From Limnanthes douglasii subsp. nivea (lineage: Eukaryota; Streptophyta; Magnoliopsida; Brassicales; Limnanthaceae), in NCBI GenBank assembly GCA_036936605.1, contig JAUPFV010000005.1:236373770-236437769 (forward strand): a DNA stretch of 64,000 nucleotides. The letters run 5' to 3'. The position numbers were made by a program, and so were the translations under genes. The notes below the pieces were generated by a model that saw nothing but the letters and a program-made list of their open reading frames with translations, ran no database searches and was not told the DNA's origin. Positions 36,301-49,567 of the stretch are shown here, piece by piece; within the stretch, counting starts at the first letter, position 1, and each line of letters begins with the position of its first letter.

Positions 36301-36430
36301 ATATAAAAAATTTAAATATTGAATTGTTGGTGTCATGTTAATTTTAATATAAATCATTTTACTTAGTCTAAGTTATTTTTACTTTATTCAGTTTAAGTTA
36401 AAAAAAGGAAAAAATTAAAAGAAAAACTTA
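33374..36430. other. AT-rich intergenic DNA, no gene recognised
   Basis: No TE domain, tRNA or conserved ORF identified. A (TA)n run lies at 36234-36253. Confidence 0.45.
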
Positions 36431-36439
36431 AATCTAAGT

Positions 36440-38300
36440 TAATATTGAAGGATAGTTGTTTACTAGTCGTGGTAAATATTTCTTTTTCCACAAATGTTAC
36501 CAAACAATCATTAAGCCATGAATTACTCATTCTATTTATCAACTCATTCTATTTATCAACTCATTATTCACATAATTTTTTTTCTGAAAAAACTCGCTCA
36601 ACACTCGTTGTTACTACGGGTAAAAGCAAAGCCAACTTCAAAAACTCATAAACCCAATTGAAGATTTTATGTTTTTTTGTATTCACAATAATCCTAGAAA
36701 GTTCCACAAGTCTTTTCAAATTGGAAAATCTAACATCTTGTCTGGCAAACCTAATATAACACTCAAATTGGTTTGTCAAAACTTCATCATCAACATAAAA
36801 AATCTCAATTGGGTACATTCTCGTCATTCTCAATAATAATTTACTATCAAAATCTTCAAATGAATAACAATTACTCAAGCATGTAATATATTACAACAAC
36901 TCAATATTGTCCATATTAAACCTCTCATTCAACTCTTTTAATTGCATATCTAAAATATTCATGGAGCAATCGAACTTGTAATGATGCAAGTTATAAACAA
37001 TAGGAGCTAAATGCCTCGATTTCATATCTTTCACATATTGTGCCTCCATGTCAGGATTGTTAACACTCAAGTTAAAACTGCAATAAGTGCCAATTGCAAT
37101 TGGTGAACAAAACAATACACATAATAAGCATTAGGATTGTCCTTTTGGATCAAAGTTTTCAAACCTCTAAATCTACCACGCATGTTGCCTGCCCCATCAT
37201 ATCCTTGTCCTATAAATTTAGACATAGATAATTTATATCCACACAACAAACTTTCAAGAGCATTTTTTTGTGATATTGCACTAGTCTATCCGACATAAAC
37301 TATTCTAATAAATCTTTCCATAACAATCCCTTTCTCATCAACAAAACGCAAAACATCAACCATTTATTTTACCTGAATAATGTCCAGATTTATCAACTAA
37401 TACAGAAAAATTACTATCTCCAATTTCTTTGACAATTTTGTTAACTGTTTAGCCCGAACAAGCATTCACAAGCTCTTTGTGAATATCTGGAGAAGTCAAC
37501 TTATGATTTTTTGGAGCATTATTTTTAACACAACTCTTATTTCTTCATTGATCAAGCCAAAAAATTCTAATAACTCAAGAAAGTTTCCTTTATATGAAGT
37601 ATTTTTAGATTTATCATGTCCATGAATTGCCAAACTACCTAATAAAAGATATTTAACAGTTATAAGTGATGCATTCAATCTCACAAGATAATCAGCTTTC
37701 TCTTTGGCACTTTGCTTCTTTAAAGAAGTTTTAATACTTTCTTAAGGCATCAGAAGAGATTCACATTTTATCACTGCAAAGTTATGCTGATTACCAAGAT
37801 GGATTTTTAGTCTACTTTTCTTATTCCAACTTTGAAACCTTTTCTTTCCAGCAAAACTCTCTTGACTACTAGTGTCACACTCGTTCTTGAATAAATAACA
37901 AGGAAAATAATGGACAAAGTTATTATGTTTACTACATTCTAACCAACTTGAATATGAATCAAACCAAGATTAAACATATACATGTGGTTTTCCGTTAAAA
38001 TTTATTGGAGGATATTTCTTCTTATAAGGTTGAGTTAAACCCCTTAAAAGATAAGGTCTTCTTATTGAGTCTTTAAGATCTAGATGAAAGCTAGATATTG
38101 GGTCTTTTTTCCCTGGATCAGCCTTCAAATGTTCCAAATTTTAAGATTGATCTTGGAATTCAGGTTGTGAATTATTGACCACGAGAACATAAGCTTCTGG
38201 AATAACAAATTCATCTTGTATTTCTCCTCGGTTAACTTAAGTGATTAAATTAGAGACATTTGTATGTGATCCTTTATATTTAGGAGTTGGTTTAAAATAT
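36440..38300 (-). pseudogene. hAT-type transposase (TTF zinc finger, DUF4371, dimerisation domain), broken
   Basis: Minus-strand order: RRPYLLRGLTQPYKKKYPP near 38070-38010; TTF-type zinc finger region WLECSKHNNFVHYFPCYLFK near 37940-37890; NTSYKGNFLELLEFFGLI (37496-37684); FIGQGYDGAGNMRGRFRGLK and YYVYCFVHQLQLALI (37067-37249), the DUF4371 signature; and the C-terminal hAT dimerisation motif LALLLPVVTTSVERVFSEKK (36564-36878) followed by a shifted NNELINRMS and SWLNDCLV stretch. These are domains of plant ZMYM1-like hAT transposases. Several stops and shifts disrupt the frame, including a ~19-bp duplication at 36533-36570. No terminal inverted repeats were identified. Confidence 0.85.
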
Positions 38301-38512
38301 ACATGCATCATATAATAACAAACATAAAATACTCAATCAACAATAATAACATAAGACATAATAAATACCTTAGTATTTGAAGTTGAAATCAGAAGAAAGC
38401 AAGAAAATAATTTGCAGCTTGTAGTTAGAGTTTTTTTAAATGGGATTAGAAATAAAAGAATTTATCTTGTAGTTAGGGTTTAATCTATATATATGACAAA
38501 AATAATATAGAT

Positions 38513-38513
<1 letters not shown>

Positions 38514-38558
<45 letters not shown>

Positions 38559-38780
38559 ATTGTTTTGTTCAAATCTAATAATCTAATCTAATTTATATTA
38601 GACTAATATATATGATATAGTTATATCGATTACTAAGTCTAATCTAGACTACTATATAGGATATAGTTATATCCATTACTAAGTCTAATCTAATATATAG
38701 CCTAATATATAGGATAATATCCATTACTAAATCTAATTTAATCTATACTAATATATATGATATAGTTATATCCATCTAAC
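38514..38780. repeat. (TA)n run and ~55-bp tandem repeats
   Basis: An AT dinucleotide run (about 38514-38556) precedes four imperfect units containing GATATAGTTATATCCATTAC and TAAGTCTAATCTA. Confidence 0.85.
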
Positions 38781-38849
38781 CTATGGGTTCTTTGCTTGTT
38801 GTTTGCTAAAGAGACAAACGTTTGAACACTTTTATTTAAGAACTAAATA

Positions 38850-40440
38850 CATTATGTTAGGAATTGGGTGGGTTCCAGGGCCCCCACGGGTACCCACCCA
38901 GCTCCGCCTATGGTTGTTGTATCTCTATGAGACCATAACATTATTCCTTCTTCAAGGCCCAATAGTTGAAGTGTCAAACTAAGGAACCCTCCTTCTAGAT
39001 CCACATCAATCCGAGTAGTATCTACAGTGTAAATATCCATGATACAACCTATCTAGTTATACGTGGGTTCAATAAACTATATGATGATTAAATAATTGGA
39101 CGTATAACAACATGTTTGGATAGTCTAAATCTACATGTGACGAGATATTCTAATTCATGATATCCTTACAATCTTCCACTTATATCATCACATATACTAA
39201 AGTGTACCCACCAAATTATGCACCATATAACGTTGTTGTTTAAAGAAATAACCCAAAAATGCCTAATCATTTCAAATCATCGATAACAATAAACTAGAGA
39301 GGGAATGCCATAACTTATCAATGCACAAAATTTCCAATATTAATCACATTATCATGAACCACTTAAATAAATTTTGACTTGTCATAAAGTGTAACATAGA
39401 AGCAACGCGACCTCATAATCACTACGTGTTGACTTCTAACTGGTTATATTGTACTGAATTGAGATCACTTAAATTCAAGAAATAAGAGAAAACATAAATA
39501 TATGCATACCATTTGAAACAATAATAAAATCTGAAAACTAAACCGAAATTTGAAAACTAATCTAAAATCGAAACAACACTCTCATTGAATCTAAATACAC
39601 TTTAAGCTAATAACGCCCACATGGATATTTTGTTCATAAAAGACTCAGAGTTTTGAAATCTTAATAGAGGGAGATGGAAAATAAAAATATGGATATTTAT
39701 AACTTCATATAATCTTAATTGAATTCATGAGTTAATCCTTATTTTCTCTGTTCTTATTTCATTGACTATAGAAAACTAAATGTCTTTTTTTATGAGATGT
39801 AATAATCATGCTGCTAATTTTATTCTCACAAAGTATGCATGTTTAAATTACACAACTTAATCTAACATCTACTTAACCTATAAATTTATGCACTTAAATG
39901 ATCTCCTTAATTTCTGTCATTCTTTATGTCATCATGCAATATTGTTTTACAGAATATTGGATGACCGATGTCATATTGTACAATCATCTATTACTAGAAT
40001 ATTTAAGTAATTATTTAAGATTATTATAATGCATTTATACATTATCCTAAACTAACCTGAGTGTACATCAAGATTTTAATTGTATATTTTTTATATCCTA
40101 AATTTCTAAATTAGTCTTAAGATTTTGACTAAGAAAAATTACCTCAAATCATCTCAAGAAAATGAGAGGTTTTTTGTTTCCATATGATAATATTTTAGTA
40201 TGCTATTAATGCATATATTTTGTGATAAGTCCACAAAATTATGAAGAGTAATTATTATGATTCTTGGTTCCTAACACATAAGACACATCATCTATAAATT
40301 TGAAACTCAATTTTTTGAACATAAAATTCTTTGTGGTATGCAATAGGTCACTATAGTTTATAGTATTGAATATATTAACAACAAATAAATCTAAATCTGA
40401 ATCCACTCTCATTAAAGTTGTGAAGTTCATAATACTTTGC
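38850..40440 (-). mobile_element. Copia E: 3' end (reverse transcriptase, polypurine tract, LTR)
   Basis: On minus, 40239-40430 reads DLLHTTKNFMFKKLSFKFID then DVSYVLGTKNH, the copia reverse transcriptase segment (LL..TK.FL...F.MKD.GEASYVLGI.I.RD). A shifted continuation near 40070 reads IFLSQNLKTNLEI. A polypurine-like AAGTGGAAGATTG (39171-39183) is followed by TGTAAGGATATCATGAATT, the likely 3' LTR start, extending left to about 38850. No second LTR was found, so the left limit is uncertain. The region 39190-39990 should hold RNase H but is too decayed to read. Confidence 0.55.
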
Positions 40441-40655
40441 TAAGGTGATCTCAAAAGTAAAAGAGATTATAACTTTAATAAGTTATGATAGAATTAATGA
40501 GACGCTTAAAGTGAAATATCATAAATGGATTTCTAATTGTTATAGAATATTGACTCTATTAAATCTGTATATGATTATTTCAAACTTGTTAATCTTCATG
40601 TAGGTCGATAAGCTTTTACAACCTACCAAACTTAATTAATATAGTCATGGATTTG

Positions 40656-40697
<42 letters not shown>

Positions 40698-42200
40698 AGT
40701 TTCCTAATGTAATCATTCTGATAGATATAATCTTAATATTCATTTAATGAGGCTTAATTATGAAGTGTCCAAGATGCACTATGCTTGTATTGAAAGAGTC
40801 ATTCACTTAGCTAAAACAATTATTCTATTAAAAGATCAATATTTTCACATCAAATGAAACCTATTTGGTGTAAGATCTTTTGTATATATTATGATATTAA
40901 TTTTGAGTTAAACATGATTCATTTATAATGCAACTAGTTAGTCTATTTTTCTAAATAATGGATAAGAACTTAAAATTGAATGATCTTATATCAAAATTCA
41001 TTTTTGTTATTATAGCACATAATTGAAAATTGAAATTATATGTGGGGTTATGTAACCTTAAATTACATTCTCCTTTTACATCACAAGATTTTTAATGTTC
41101 TTATAAAACTCTAAGTAGAGTTATGTAAGATTAATTTGGATTTTTCAGTTCACCAAACGTAATCTTACTGTTCTTATAAAAAAAATTTATGACGTTACAT
41201 GAGTTGAAACTGGATTTTTTTCTTGCATTATAAATATATCAATTTTATATTGAAATACTTAACTTAAACTGAAGATGCATTAGTTTATGTTTCTATATAT
41301 TTGGTGCTTTGCAAGCTATTATACTAATTTTTGTTTGCAAAATTGTTTGAGGATGTTAGGCTTGTTCATCTTTATGGACAATTGTAACTATTTATTATTA
41401 ATAAAAGATTTAAGTATCGATTAGAGGATCTGATCATCCTTACGATTAAAGAATGATCAATTATGAAAGATTAAATCTTTATCATTTAAATATGAATGAA
41501 TTATCTATGATTCTTTCCCATAATAGAGATTGTTCAATAACTACTTTTCTCCCAATTAAATATACTTAAAATTACCATCAAAAATTTAAATTGGATTGTG
41601 GGTTTCTAAGCTAAACTGGTATATAATTGAATGTATGCTAGATGAAGATAATTATTAGTATTCTATTAGACTTCAGTCCTATTGCTAGACTCGAAGGGCT
41701 TTACTTGCACAAAACAACACAAATTGTAAAAGTTCTTCAAACAATGCTCTCACTAGGTTTAAGGTTTAATGTACAAGTTTTACTAACTAACTTCTAATGA
41801 ATTGGTTTAGAATTATTACACATTTAAACTAAATACAAATTTGTGGAACATGACATTATTAATTGAACTACCATTCATGATGAAATGTGGGCATAATATA
41901 GTCAAAAAATATATACGAATAATGTATGTTGATAAGGCTATACCCCTCTGGCAGGGTATACCCTTCATAAAGAGAGGTAAGATCAATAGATAAACATAAT
42001 TCCTAGCATAACATAGCGATAAAAGTAAGAGATAAGTGAGAAACCAGAGTAAATCGAATAAAGAATAAAGTAAACTTATAGCGAGGGGAGATTTGTAGCC
42101 AACAAGAAGACGTCTAAGCAGATGAATATCGACAGAGCAACAAATCAAACCCGTAATAAGAGTACGATCGATAAAACAATATAAACTCAGGAATTCACAA
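40441..42200. other. AT-rich DNA; one unassigned hydrophobic ORF
   Basis: A (TA)n run lies at 40657-40694. A 132-codon minus ORF (41816-42214) is rich in Leu, Ile and Cys but resembles no family I know and may be chance. No other signal seen. Confidence 0.4.
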
Positions 42201-42779
42201 GAAATAACGATCAACCGAAGGGGGACAAAAAATAATATTTACCTGGAAAAGACACGTAGCACCATATTGTATGCCACTAAGAGTGTGTGGAAAATGATGC
42301 ATCAGGGAGTGCAATGCATGATTCATCCACTAAATATATGATGTAAATAATAACCGCTTTATAGTTACTGGAGTAACAGAATATTGGTAACTAATTATAA
42401 ATAAGGCAAAACTCCTAGATGTAAAGGTATGAATTCTAAAATAATAAAAAGCATATTAACATTAGTAATTTTCTTTCTTGACTTCAAGTTATTGCCATTT
42501 CACTTGAAAATATCCATATCAAATTGTAACTTTTTTGGGAACTTAAACTAGCATTTTTCTCTTGTAGATAGTTGCACTTGGGATTTACAAATAATGGTAA
42601 CAAGACCAGTAATTAAAAGGGAGTCCATATGGACACATTACTTTCGATGCGATCAGATGAACAAGTAAGAAATCATGGAAAACTCACCGAATAATGGAGG
42701 TAATCCAAGGTTAGTTCCAGCTTCTAACCATGCAAACCAGAGGATCATGGGTGCAAATAATAATCAAACCTAAATTAAC

Positions 42780-45267
42780 ATTATCGGCACGACCGTCCGT
42801 CTTAACGCTACCGTCAAGCCAACCCATGAAAATAATTCTCTACATCAAGTTACGTCGACCATCTTGTCTAACTTCCAAATTTTAGAATCTCTGATAAATT
42901 AGCTCAAGTGGAAACAAATCAAGCTAAATTATTTGAAACTCGAGAAGGATTAGAATGTCAAGGAGAGGATGAAGAAAATAACTGAGGCACTCCAACTGCT
43001 AACCCAAAATGTTTAATCAAGAGATAAAAAAAGTAGGATGTCGTTGAGGAAGCCATCAAGGCTAGCTGTACCAAAATAAATAAGGGACAAGTGGAGGATG
43101 CCGAGCGCACCAGTGAGAGCAACGGAAAAATTCAGAAGAAGAGGAGAGTGAAAGAATTCGAGTGAGAGGATCAGTCGAAAAAAAAACAGCAAATAAAGTT
43201 AAGGAGAAATAATTGATAGAGTACGATCAGGTGTGACCAACCATGGAAGCATACGTGCTCCAAAAGTCCCTTTTGTCAAGATAATCCTAGAAGGAAAGCT
43301 CCTCTAAAACTTTTAACCTTACAATATGGACTCGTAAGAAAACTCGGGAGACCCAAAACACCACATAGAATAGGCCAGGAACATGATGATGACCTTCAAC
43401 CTCGACAACGTTTTATTGTGCATGGATTTCTCCATGAAGTTTAAAGAGAACATGCTCGAATTGTTGAATAGCCTCCTAAAGAGTATGATCCAAGACTTCG
43501 ATGGACTTTGCCTTGATTTTAGAAACCGCTTAATGGGGAACAAAGAACACAAGCGAGAATAAGACTCCATTATGAACTTATACCAGAGAAAATAGGAGTT
43601 GCTTAAAATATATGTCCAAATATTTGTCCATGATATGAAATTTTTATCAGTAGTCGAAGAATCGGTAGTAGCTGCTATTTTTAAATAAGGGTTAGACCGC
43701 GAGGGCCCACTTTACACTGAACTCGTTCAGTTCTAGGTTAAAAAAAGGAGAGATATTCTAGCAAGGTCTGATCCGTTCATCAGGGTTAACAACTAGAATA
43801 AAAGGGATTTTTCTTACCCACCTTACTAAAAATTAAGGGTGAGATTCGGTCGGTTCGATCGGTTTTTTGACATATATTTAAACCAAACCGAAATAATTCG
43901 GTTTATAAATTATTAAACCAATTTATTAAAATAATATTGGTTTTTTTCGGTTTTGGTTTTTTCGGTCTCGGTCGGTTTTGGTTGGTTTTTCGGTTTGAAC
44001 ATTGGTTTGGATCGGTGCGGTTCGGTTCGGTTTTTTTTTTAATTATTTTTTTTGTTGAATTTTTTTATATAAATCAAAAAAATATAATATAAAGTAATTA
44101 TTAATTTTTTATATTTATAATAATAAATTTATAGTTATAATTTTAATATAATAAATACTATGCTAATATTGTTACTTAAGTGTAAAAAATAAAAAAAAAT
44201 ACATAAATTTAGTAAACAGTAGGTTATTTACTATACTAAAGCGTATAAAGCGTTTGCGTTTCAATTTTTCATCTAGGACCACTTGGACACACGATTAATA
44301 AGTGATAGAGATGGTATACAATCATATATAATATTCGGTCGGTTTCAGTTTTATTTTGTTCCAAAATCGGAAAAACCGAAAACCGGCCGAATTTAATTCG
44401 GTTTGACATTTAAAAACCGAAATCGAATATTATTATTTTTAAACCGACCAAACCGACAATTTTTGGTTTGGTTTGGTTCGTTCAGTTTTTTTCGGTTTTT
44501 GCTCACCCTTACTAAAAATCCAAGGAATCTAAATCTCTGGTCGGAGAGAAAAGGCACACTGATGCCGTACCTTGAGGTGAAACTGCAACAACCCTCGTAA
44601 GTATCCCAAAGCCTTCTTATTATGAGAATCTCACTCATAAATTCACGAACCTTAGTAAGAACATTGCAGCCATCTACAAGAAAACCAAAGGTTAAGCCGA
44701 ATATCAAACACCGCATAATTTGTTAGGTACTAGTTACGAGAAGTCCTGTCGGTGCTTCTGCGAGTACCATAACGATCACGGCCAAGCCACCGACGAGTAT
44801 CTGAAGTTAAACAACAAAACTAAACGGTTGACTAATAGTGGAAATATTGTCAAATATGTTAGGAAGCGAGATGGTGAGAGACATAGAGAAAGAGAGTGAG
44901 ACGGGCCAATAGAGGACGCTCTAGAGCAGACGAAAGATACGAAGGGGAAGCACCAATGTTTATGCATTATCTTCGGTGGGAACACCGTATCCGGGACTAA
45001 CACTTCATTCCCAAAAAAATAACATAAATTAACGAGAGGTCTACTTGGTAGATTCATTGTCATATCATAACTACTGATACCTGGTGGCTTAATTGACATT
45101 AACGATGAAGATCTAAAGGGGGGTTGTTATCCCTCATGAGGATTTCCTGACCAATCATGTGTATATCTTAGAGGTTATGACTATGCGCGTCTTCGTGATT
45201 AACGACAACTAAGCTAACGTCATTTTTAAAGCCAATTACAAAACAAATGATTGAAATACTATCATAA
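42780..45267 (+). pseudogene. Tat-like Ty3/gypsy gag (and protease start), interrupted
   Basis: Plus-strand segments in order: LAQVETNQAKLFETREGLE (about 42900); SPFCQDNPRRKAP (about 43270); DPKHHIE and RNMMMTFNLDNVLLCMDFSM (43350-43440); NSLLKSMIQDFDGLCLDFRN then RLMGNKEHKRE (43470-43560), KIYVQIFVHDMKFLSVVEES (43600-43670); GLDREGPLYTELVQF (43690). After the MITE, CRCFCEYHNDHGQATDEYLK (about 44750) takes the zinc-knuckle position, IIFGGNTVSG (about 44970) and SDEDLKGVVIPHED (about 45095) mark the protease approach. The order matches Tat-lineage gag polyproteins. Several stops and shifts; no pol beyond 45267. Confidence 0.8.
43834..44511. mobile_element. hAT-type MITE with perfect 8-bp target duplication
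   Basis: The 678-bp element has ends TAAGGGTGAGATTCGG and (inverted) TAAGGGTGAGCAAAAACCG, flanked by CTAAAAAT at 43826-43833 and 44512-44519. Subterminal clusters of CGGTTTGGTTT/CCGAAAACCG motifs surround an AT-rich core, like the elements at 4203 and 59598 but with distinct sequence. It interrupts the gypsy gag. Confidence 0.92.
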
Positions 45268-46333
45268 TGTTGGGGGTTTATCCTTACAAACTACTACCAA
45301 AATAATAACTCAATTGATCTAGAAGGAAACTTGATAATTTTTATTCAGAATCAATATCCCTTTATATTATTTCTTTCCCTCTATTTATACAAAAACCCTT
45401 TACGAAATCCATCACTATATTCTATGACTTCCATTATGATCGTGACTTAGTCGTCATTAATATGAGAAGAGTAACAGTTATGGTTGATGTTCACGTTCGT
45501 TGGCCATACCCTTCGGTGGGAGTAATAGTAATAACCATTCCTATCATTGGTGTTTGGCATCGCAATGACACTGTCTTCTCCCTCTCGTACTACTATTGCT
45601 CGGTATTGCTAACACCTAGGGTTGGAAATCTGTTTTTCATGACCCTTTCTATATAAGCTATCATTGATCAGTAAATTTACTTCTACCATGACCCTCTTGG
45701 TTTAAGATTTCATCAATCGATAAGTCTGTTTTATTTATGATCCTTTGTGTGGGTCTGCTTTTGTATGTAACCCTCTCAATTTAAACTGACCTTACGAAGA
45801 GGGATCCCTCATGGTTGGCATTGCACTAGTTGGTCATCATTATTCCTTGGAGGTATGACCCAAGGTAAACTGTAGTTATACGTTATTTTACTGCTTTCGA
45901 AGGTAAGGACCTACCCGAGGGATACCACAATATTAGGACTCCCTCTAGCCATTTTAATAATTTCGAAATGTAAAGAGGGATTATTCAAAGGAGTATTTCA
46001 AATAAGCAGGAAAGATGATCATGGAGAGAAATATTAGTGATATCATCTGTGTGGTTGGGTTTTGAGTCAACAAATCATGCTTTCAGTCATCCCAAACGGT
46101 GAGAGATGGAGTGCGGCAGGGTTGTCTAACACGTATCAAAAGTGAGGCGTATGCCTTATTTTTACTGAAGTTCCACGTACATCGTTGGTCCCAAAAGTTG
46201 GCAAAATTACGTAAATGTTTCCTAGAATCACGTCTGAAGATCCACGTGCGGAATGTCGTTGTCAACCTCCCATATTGAATCCGTAACAAGTAATCACCGT
46301 TAGTTAACAAACAAACTTTGTAAGTTTCCCACA
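45268..46333 (-). repeat. Possible solo LTR
   Basis: In minus orientation it would run TGTGGGAAAC to CCCCCAACA, about 1066 bp. A TATAAATAGAGG box lies 113-124 bases before the 3' end, at 45380-45391, as in plant LTR promoters. It starts exactly where gypsy gag-protease similarity ends. Flanking 5-bp sequences (CATAA and AATGA) do not match, so boundaries or identity are uncertain. Confidence 0.4.
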
Positions 46334-47285
46334 AATGACACTAATATAACCATCTTAAAGCTTCTCAAACCTTTTTCTGTCCATGTAGGGATTTGTCTCC
46401 AATTTAACCTAAATGAATTATTTTCCTTATCTTAAAGTCTTTACTGTCGTCTATTTTCTTATATGCAACTTTAGTCCTTCTTATATTTTTCATCATTAAC
46501 TTTCCTACCCATTATATATATATATATATTTCCATATTAATTGTATGCATCGTCTTAGTCATACTATATAATGACTAAAGTGATAATTTTTTATATTTTC
46601 ACAAAACACCTTTTTACCTTACTCATAATAAATGAGTCGGCTTACACAATTTTAGCTTTAGACAATGTTTTTCTCTTGCTTTTTTACTAATTGTGAATCG
46701 TTACCTTTTATTATAAGGGTTATGATGTCCCGACGAAAGATAACCTTATCATAATTAAGCTAATCAACTTTTTTAAGAGTATAAGGTTTCGAATATTGAT
46801 GGAAAATCTCGTGGTCCTCCTAAAACGTTCTCCTAAAAATTATTTTGAACTTCTATAACTAAGTAAAATTTTAAACTTAATGTCTAATTGATTTTCAACT
46901 TCTTATTTATCCACATCTTAAATTCATCATGTAACTTTTATATATATATATATATGTGTGTATGTGAGTGTGTATGTGTGCGCATGGGTGTGTGTGTCTG
47001 CGCGCGTGTGTACGCATGTGTGTATCAACTTTAGTAATTGTGTACACATTTTCACGCTCTTGAAAGGCTTCTTAATCATTTTTAATCCTACAACTAATTC
47101 ACAAATTAGACAAGCCTATAACATATTTGTCACTTCATTAATGACAAAATCATTTGTAATTTTTTTCACTGTGCTGTTACAAAAGTATCTATTTCAAATG
47201 AAGTTACCATCCTTGGAAAAAATGGGTGTCTGATTCGTAGTGCGAACAAATTCCAACTTTTTTCCAATAGATTATCGGAAACAAA
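46334..47285. other. AT-rich spacer with (TA)n and (TG)n microsatellites
   Basis: TA repeats at 46515-46530 and 46940-46956, the latter running into a TG-rich tract to about 47025 (TGTGTATGTG, GTGTGTGTGTC). No gene seen; an ORF across the TG tract is low complexity. Confidence 0.6.
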
Positions 47286-47289
47286 CAAA

Positions 47290-48320
47290 AAATCATTTAA
47301 AAATAACATAAAACACATTTGCAAAATATATCCATTTACCATTCATAAAAGCTAACTCAACAATGTTGTCTCCTTCCATTTTAGACTTGCTTCTGCTTCC
47401 CATATATATTTTTTGAATGTTGTTGCTCTCTCTTATAGTTTAGAATATTATTTTTTCATTGGAGATATTAACCGATGAACATGTATTATACCACCATTGA
47501 AAATTCTTGTCATAAATTTGAATTGACCTCAATTACCATTGGGACATTATCTTCCTCCACGTAATTTTTTATTTCACTTTCTTTTTAAGATTGCACTCAT
47601 GAGAAAAATGACCCGCTTTGTCACATAAGAAGAAATTTTGTTTTATTTTTTAAAGGTAGTTTTTTGTGCCAACTAGATTTTGCTCGAATTTTTATGTTAT
47701 GTGTTTATTCGCAATTTTATTCACGTTTCTTGAAGATCCCATGTTGAATTATTATTTTTCATCTATAGTATGTGATTCATCGTTAATATAAAAGTATATT
47801 TGGATATGTTCCAAACTTTACTCTTTCGATTTATGTACAATTTTGTTATAGTTTTACTTTCTCATACTTTGAAAATTTCCAGAAATAATATTTTTTACGA
47901 ACATGAGCTTATGTACTATGATTCATAACTCATGTACTTAGGATGATAAATGGTTTTGCAATAATAATTTTATAATCAAAATATTGTGATATTTAAAAAA
48001 ATTGTACTTCCATTTTCTTTTTTATACTTTTTTGAAGAATATACCATATTTCTAGTATCAAAGTCTTGCTAGTGTAAAATTTCAACAGATGATCCAAAAA
48101 AACATGTTAAGATCATTTTCTTCTCGGGTGTACCTTTTATCATTGATCTCTTCGGTATCTTTATCGGTAGGCTACGAAAGCTTCTGTCATTTGGGATCAT
48201 GGATGTAGTAAACTTTTAATGGAGTTAACAAGAACTTCAACTTGTTTTGCTAGTGGGAGAATTTTTCCATCAAAACGATCCAAATGAACTAAGTTTTGGA
48301 TCATGGCCTTAATTTAAGAG
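47290..48320 (-). pseudogene. Copia gag remnant (element F)
   Basis: On minus, KLVHLDRFDGKILPLAKQVE near 48290-48230 matches the copia gag start (.FDG.NF..W...). A zinc knuckle FFLCDKAGHFSHECNLKKK lies at about 47630-47575, followed by a protease/pre-integrase-like stretch near 47300. Distinct from copia A-D. No LTR found. Confidence 0.6.
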
Positions 48321-49034
48321 TCACCATCGTTGTTTCAACTGCAATATATGATATATCTTTTTATTGTTAAAAATAATAATATAAGGAGACCGAAACCTAT
48401 AAAATCATCACATAAATATCAATGGAAAGTTGGTAAAGAAGTTGTCTAAAAAGTAGAAACTTGAGACACATATTGAATACATTTCTAAAAAATAATCATT
48501 TTTATCTCCCTAGTGCTTAGAATTTTGATGAAAATTCTTTTGGGATATAAGAAGCTTTATGACTTTTCATCTAAAAACTAAATATCAAAATCGTAGTGAT
48601 AGAAATTTAATAAATGAAGAATATATTTTGGTTTTGAGATTTATAAAGAGTTAGATGATATGCCTCATACATCCTAATAAAACCCTACGAAAGTCATATC
48701 GAACCGGAAATGAACCTTAAAAAAATCACAATTCTCCGAAGATAAGCTTGTTTGTGTGAACCATGGTAAACAACAAGTCTCGCCGCGACAAACTACATGT
48801 TGCCGCAATAAATTTTTCTAATTGCATCCAAATCATAGTAATAATTTACAAATTTATTCCAATATCTAGCTCAAATTATAATAACATTAATTGACATCTA
48901 AATATGAGGATGTGGAAAGAGTTTTCTAATCTCTCAATAATCTCTTTCTTGATTTCCAAGAAAGTATTTTCTTCATCCTAGCAGAATTGATTCTCATCAA
49001 TTTTATCAATATCTTCATCTCCTTATATTTTTTA
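48321..49034. other. Spacer, no gene seen
   Basis: Possible continuation of copia F leader; nothing readable. Confidence 0.45.
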
Positions 49035-49273
49035 TGAGGCAATATTTTGTATACAATATCCGGATAACAATATAATTTATTTGTAATTTAAATGCCTATA
49101 AATAGAAATAAATAAAGGGAGACTAAATGTCACGTACAAGGCATATAAATAGGATTCGAGCTCCATACGTAAAGTACATAAAAATATATACAGTATGACA
49201 AATTTTTCTTCTTCTTTTCTTTATCTTTTTCGTGTCTTTCTTTTTCTTTATATCTTTAAGAATAATTTAGGTA
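49035..49273 (+). repeat. 5' LTR of the non-autonomous element
   Basis: About 239 bp; a TATAAATAGGATTCGAGC sequence at 49145 is a likely promoter box, conserved in the other LTR (TATAAATAGGATACGAAC). Confidence 0.75.
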
Positions 49274-49471
49274 ATCTCCGTCTGTGGGAAAGACGTTTCT
49301 CACTAAAAAATCTAAATCATTTTGATATTTCAAAAAAATAATAATAAAGATTTTCATCTTTTACAAAAAAAAAATCAGATAAATCAAATCCGTAGAAGAA
49401 AAATTAGACAAAATTTTCTAAATTGTTTGCTCCGATCGATTCATCCGTATTCGTCATTCGAAATAGAAAAT

Positions 49472-49567
49472 TCCATGGAATCAACACAAATACAGCTTCG
49501 CCTGTTTGAAACAGAAAAGTCTATGGAATCAACACGAATACAGCTTCGCCCTACTCTGAATAAAAAG
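49472..49567 (+). repeat. 48-bp in-frame tandem duplication just inside the 5' LTR
   Basis: Two units encode SMESTQIQLRLFETEK and SMESTRIQLRPT within an open frame (49322-49603). The frame has no start context or family match. The repeat length being a multiple of three may be chance. Confidence 0.6.

Noticed and set aside
41816..42214. 132-codon hydrophobic minus-strand ORF as a membrane protein gene
   Set aside because: No family resemblance, no splice or promoter context; the composition is what AT-rich DNA gives on the T-rich strand.
46958..47233. 91-codon plus-strand ORF starting MYVSVYVCAWVCVS
   Set aside because: Its N-terminal half is a translated TG microsatellite and the rest has no recognisable feature.
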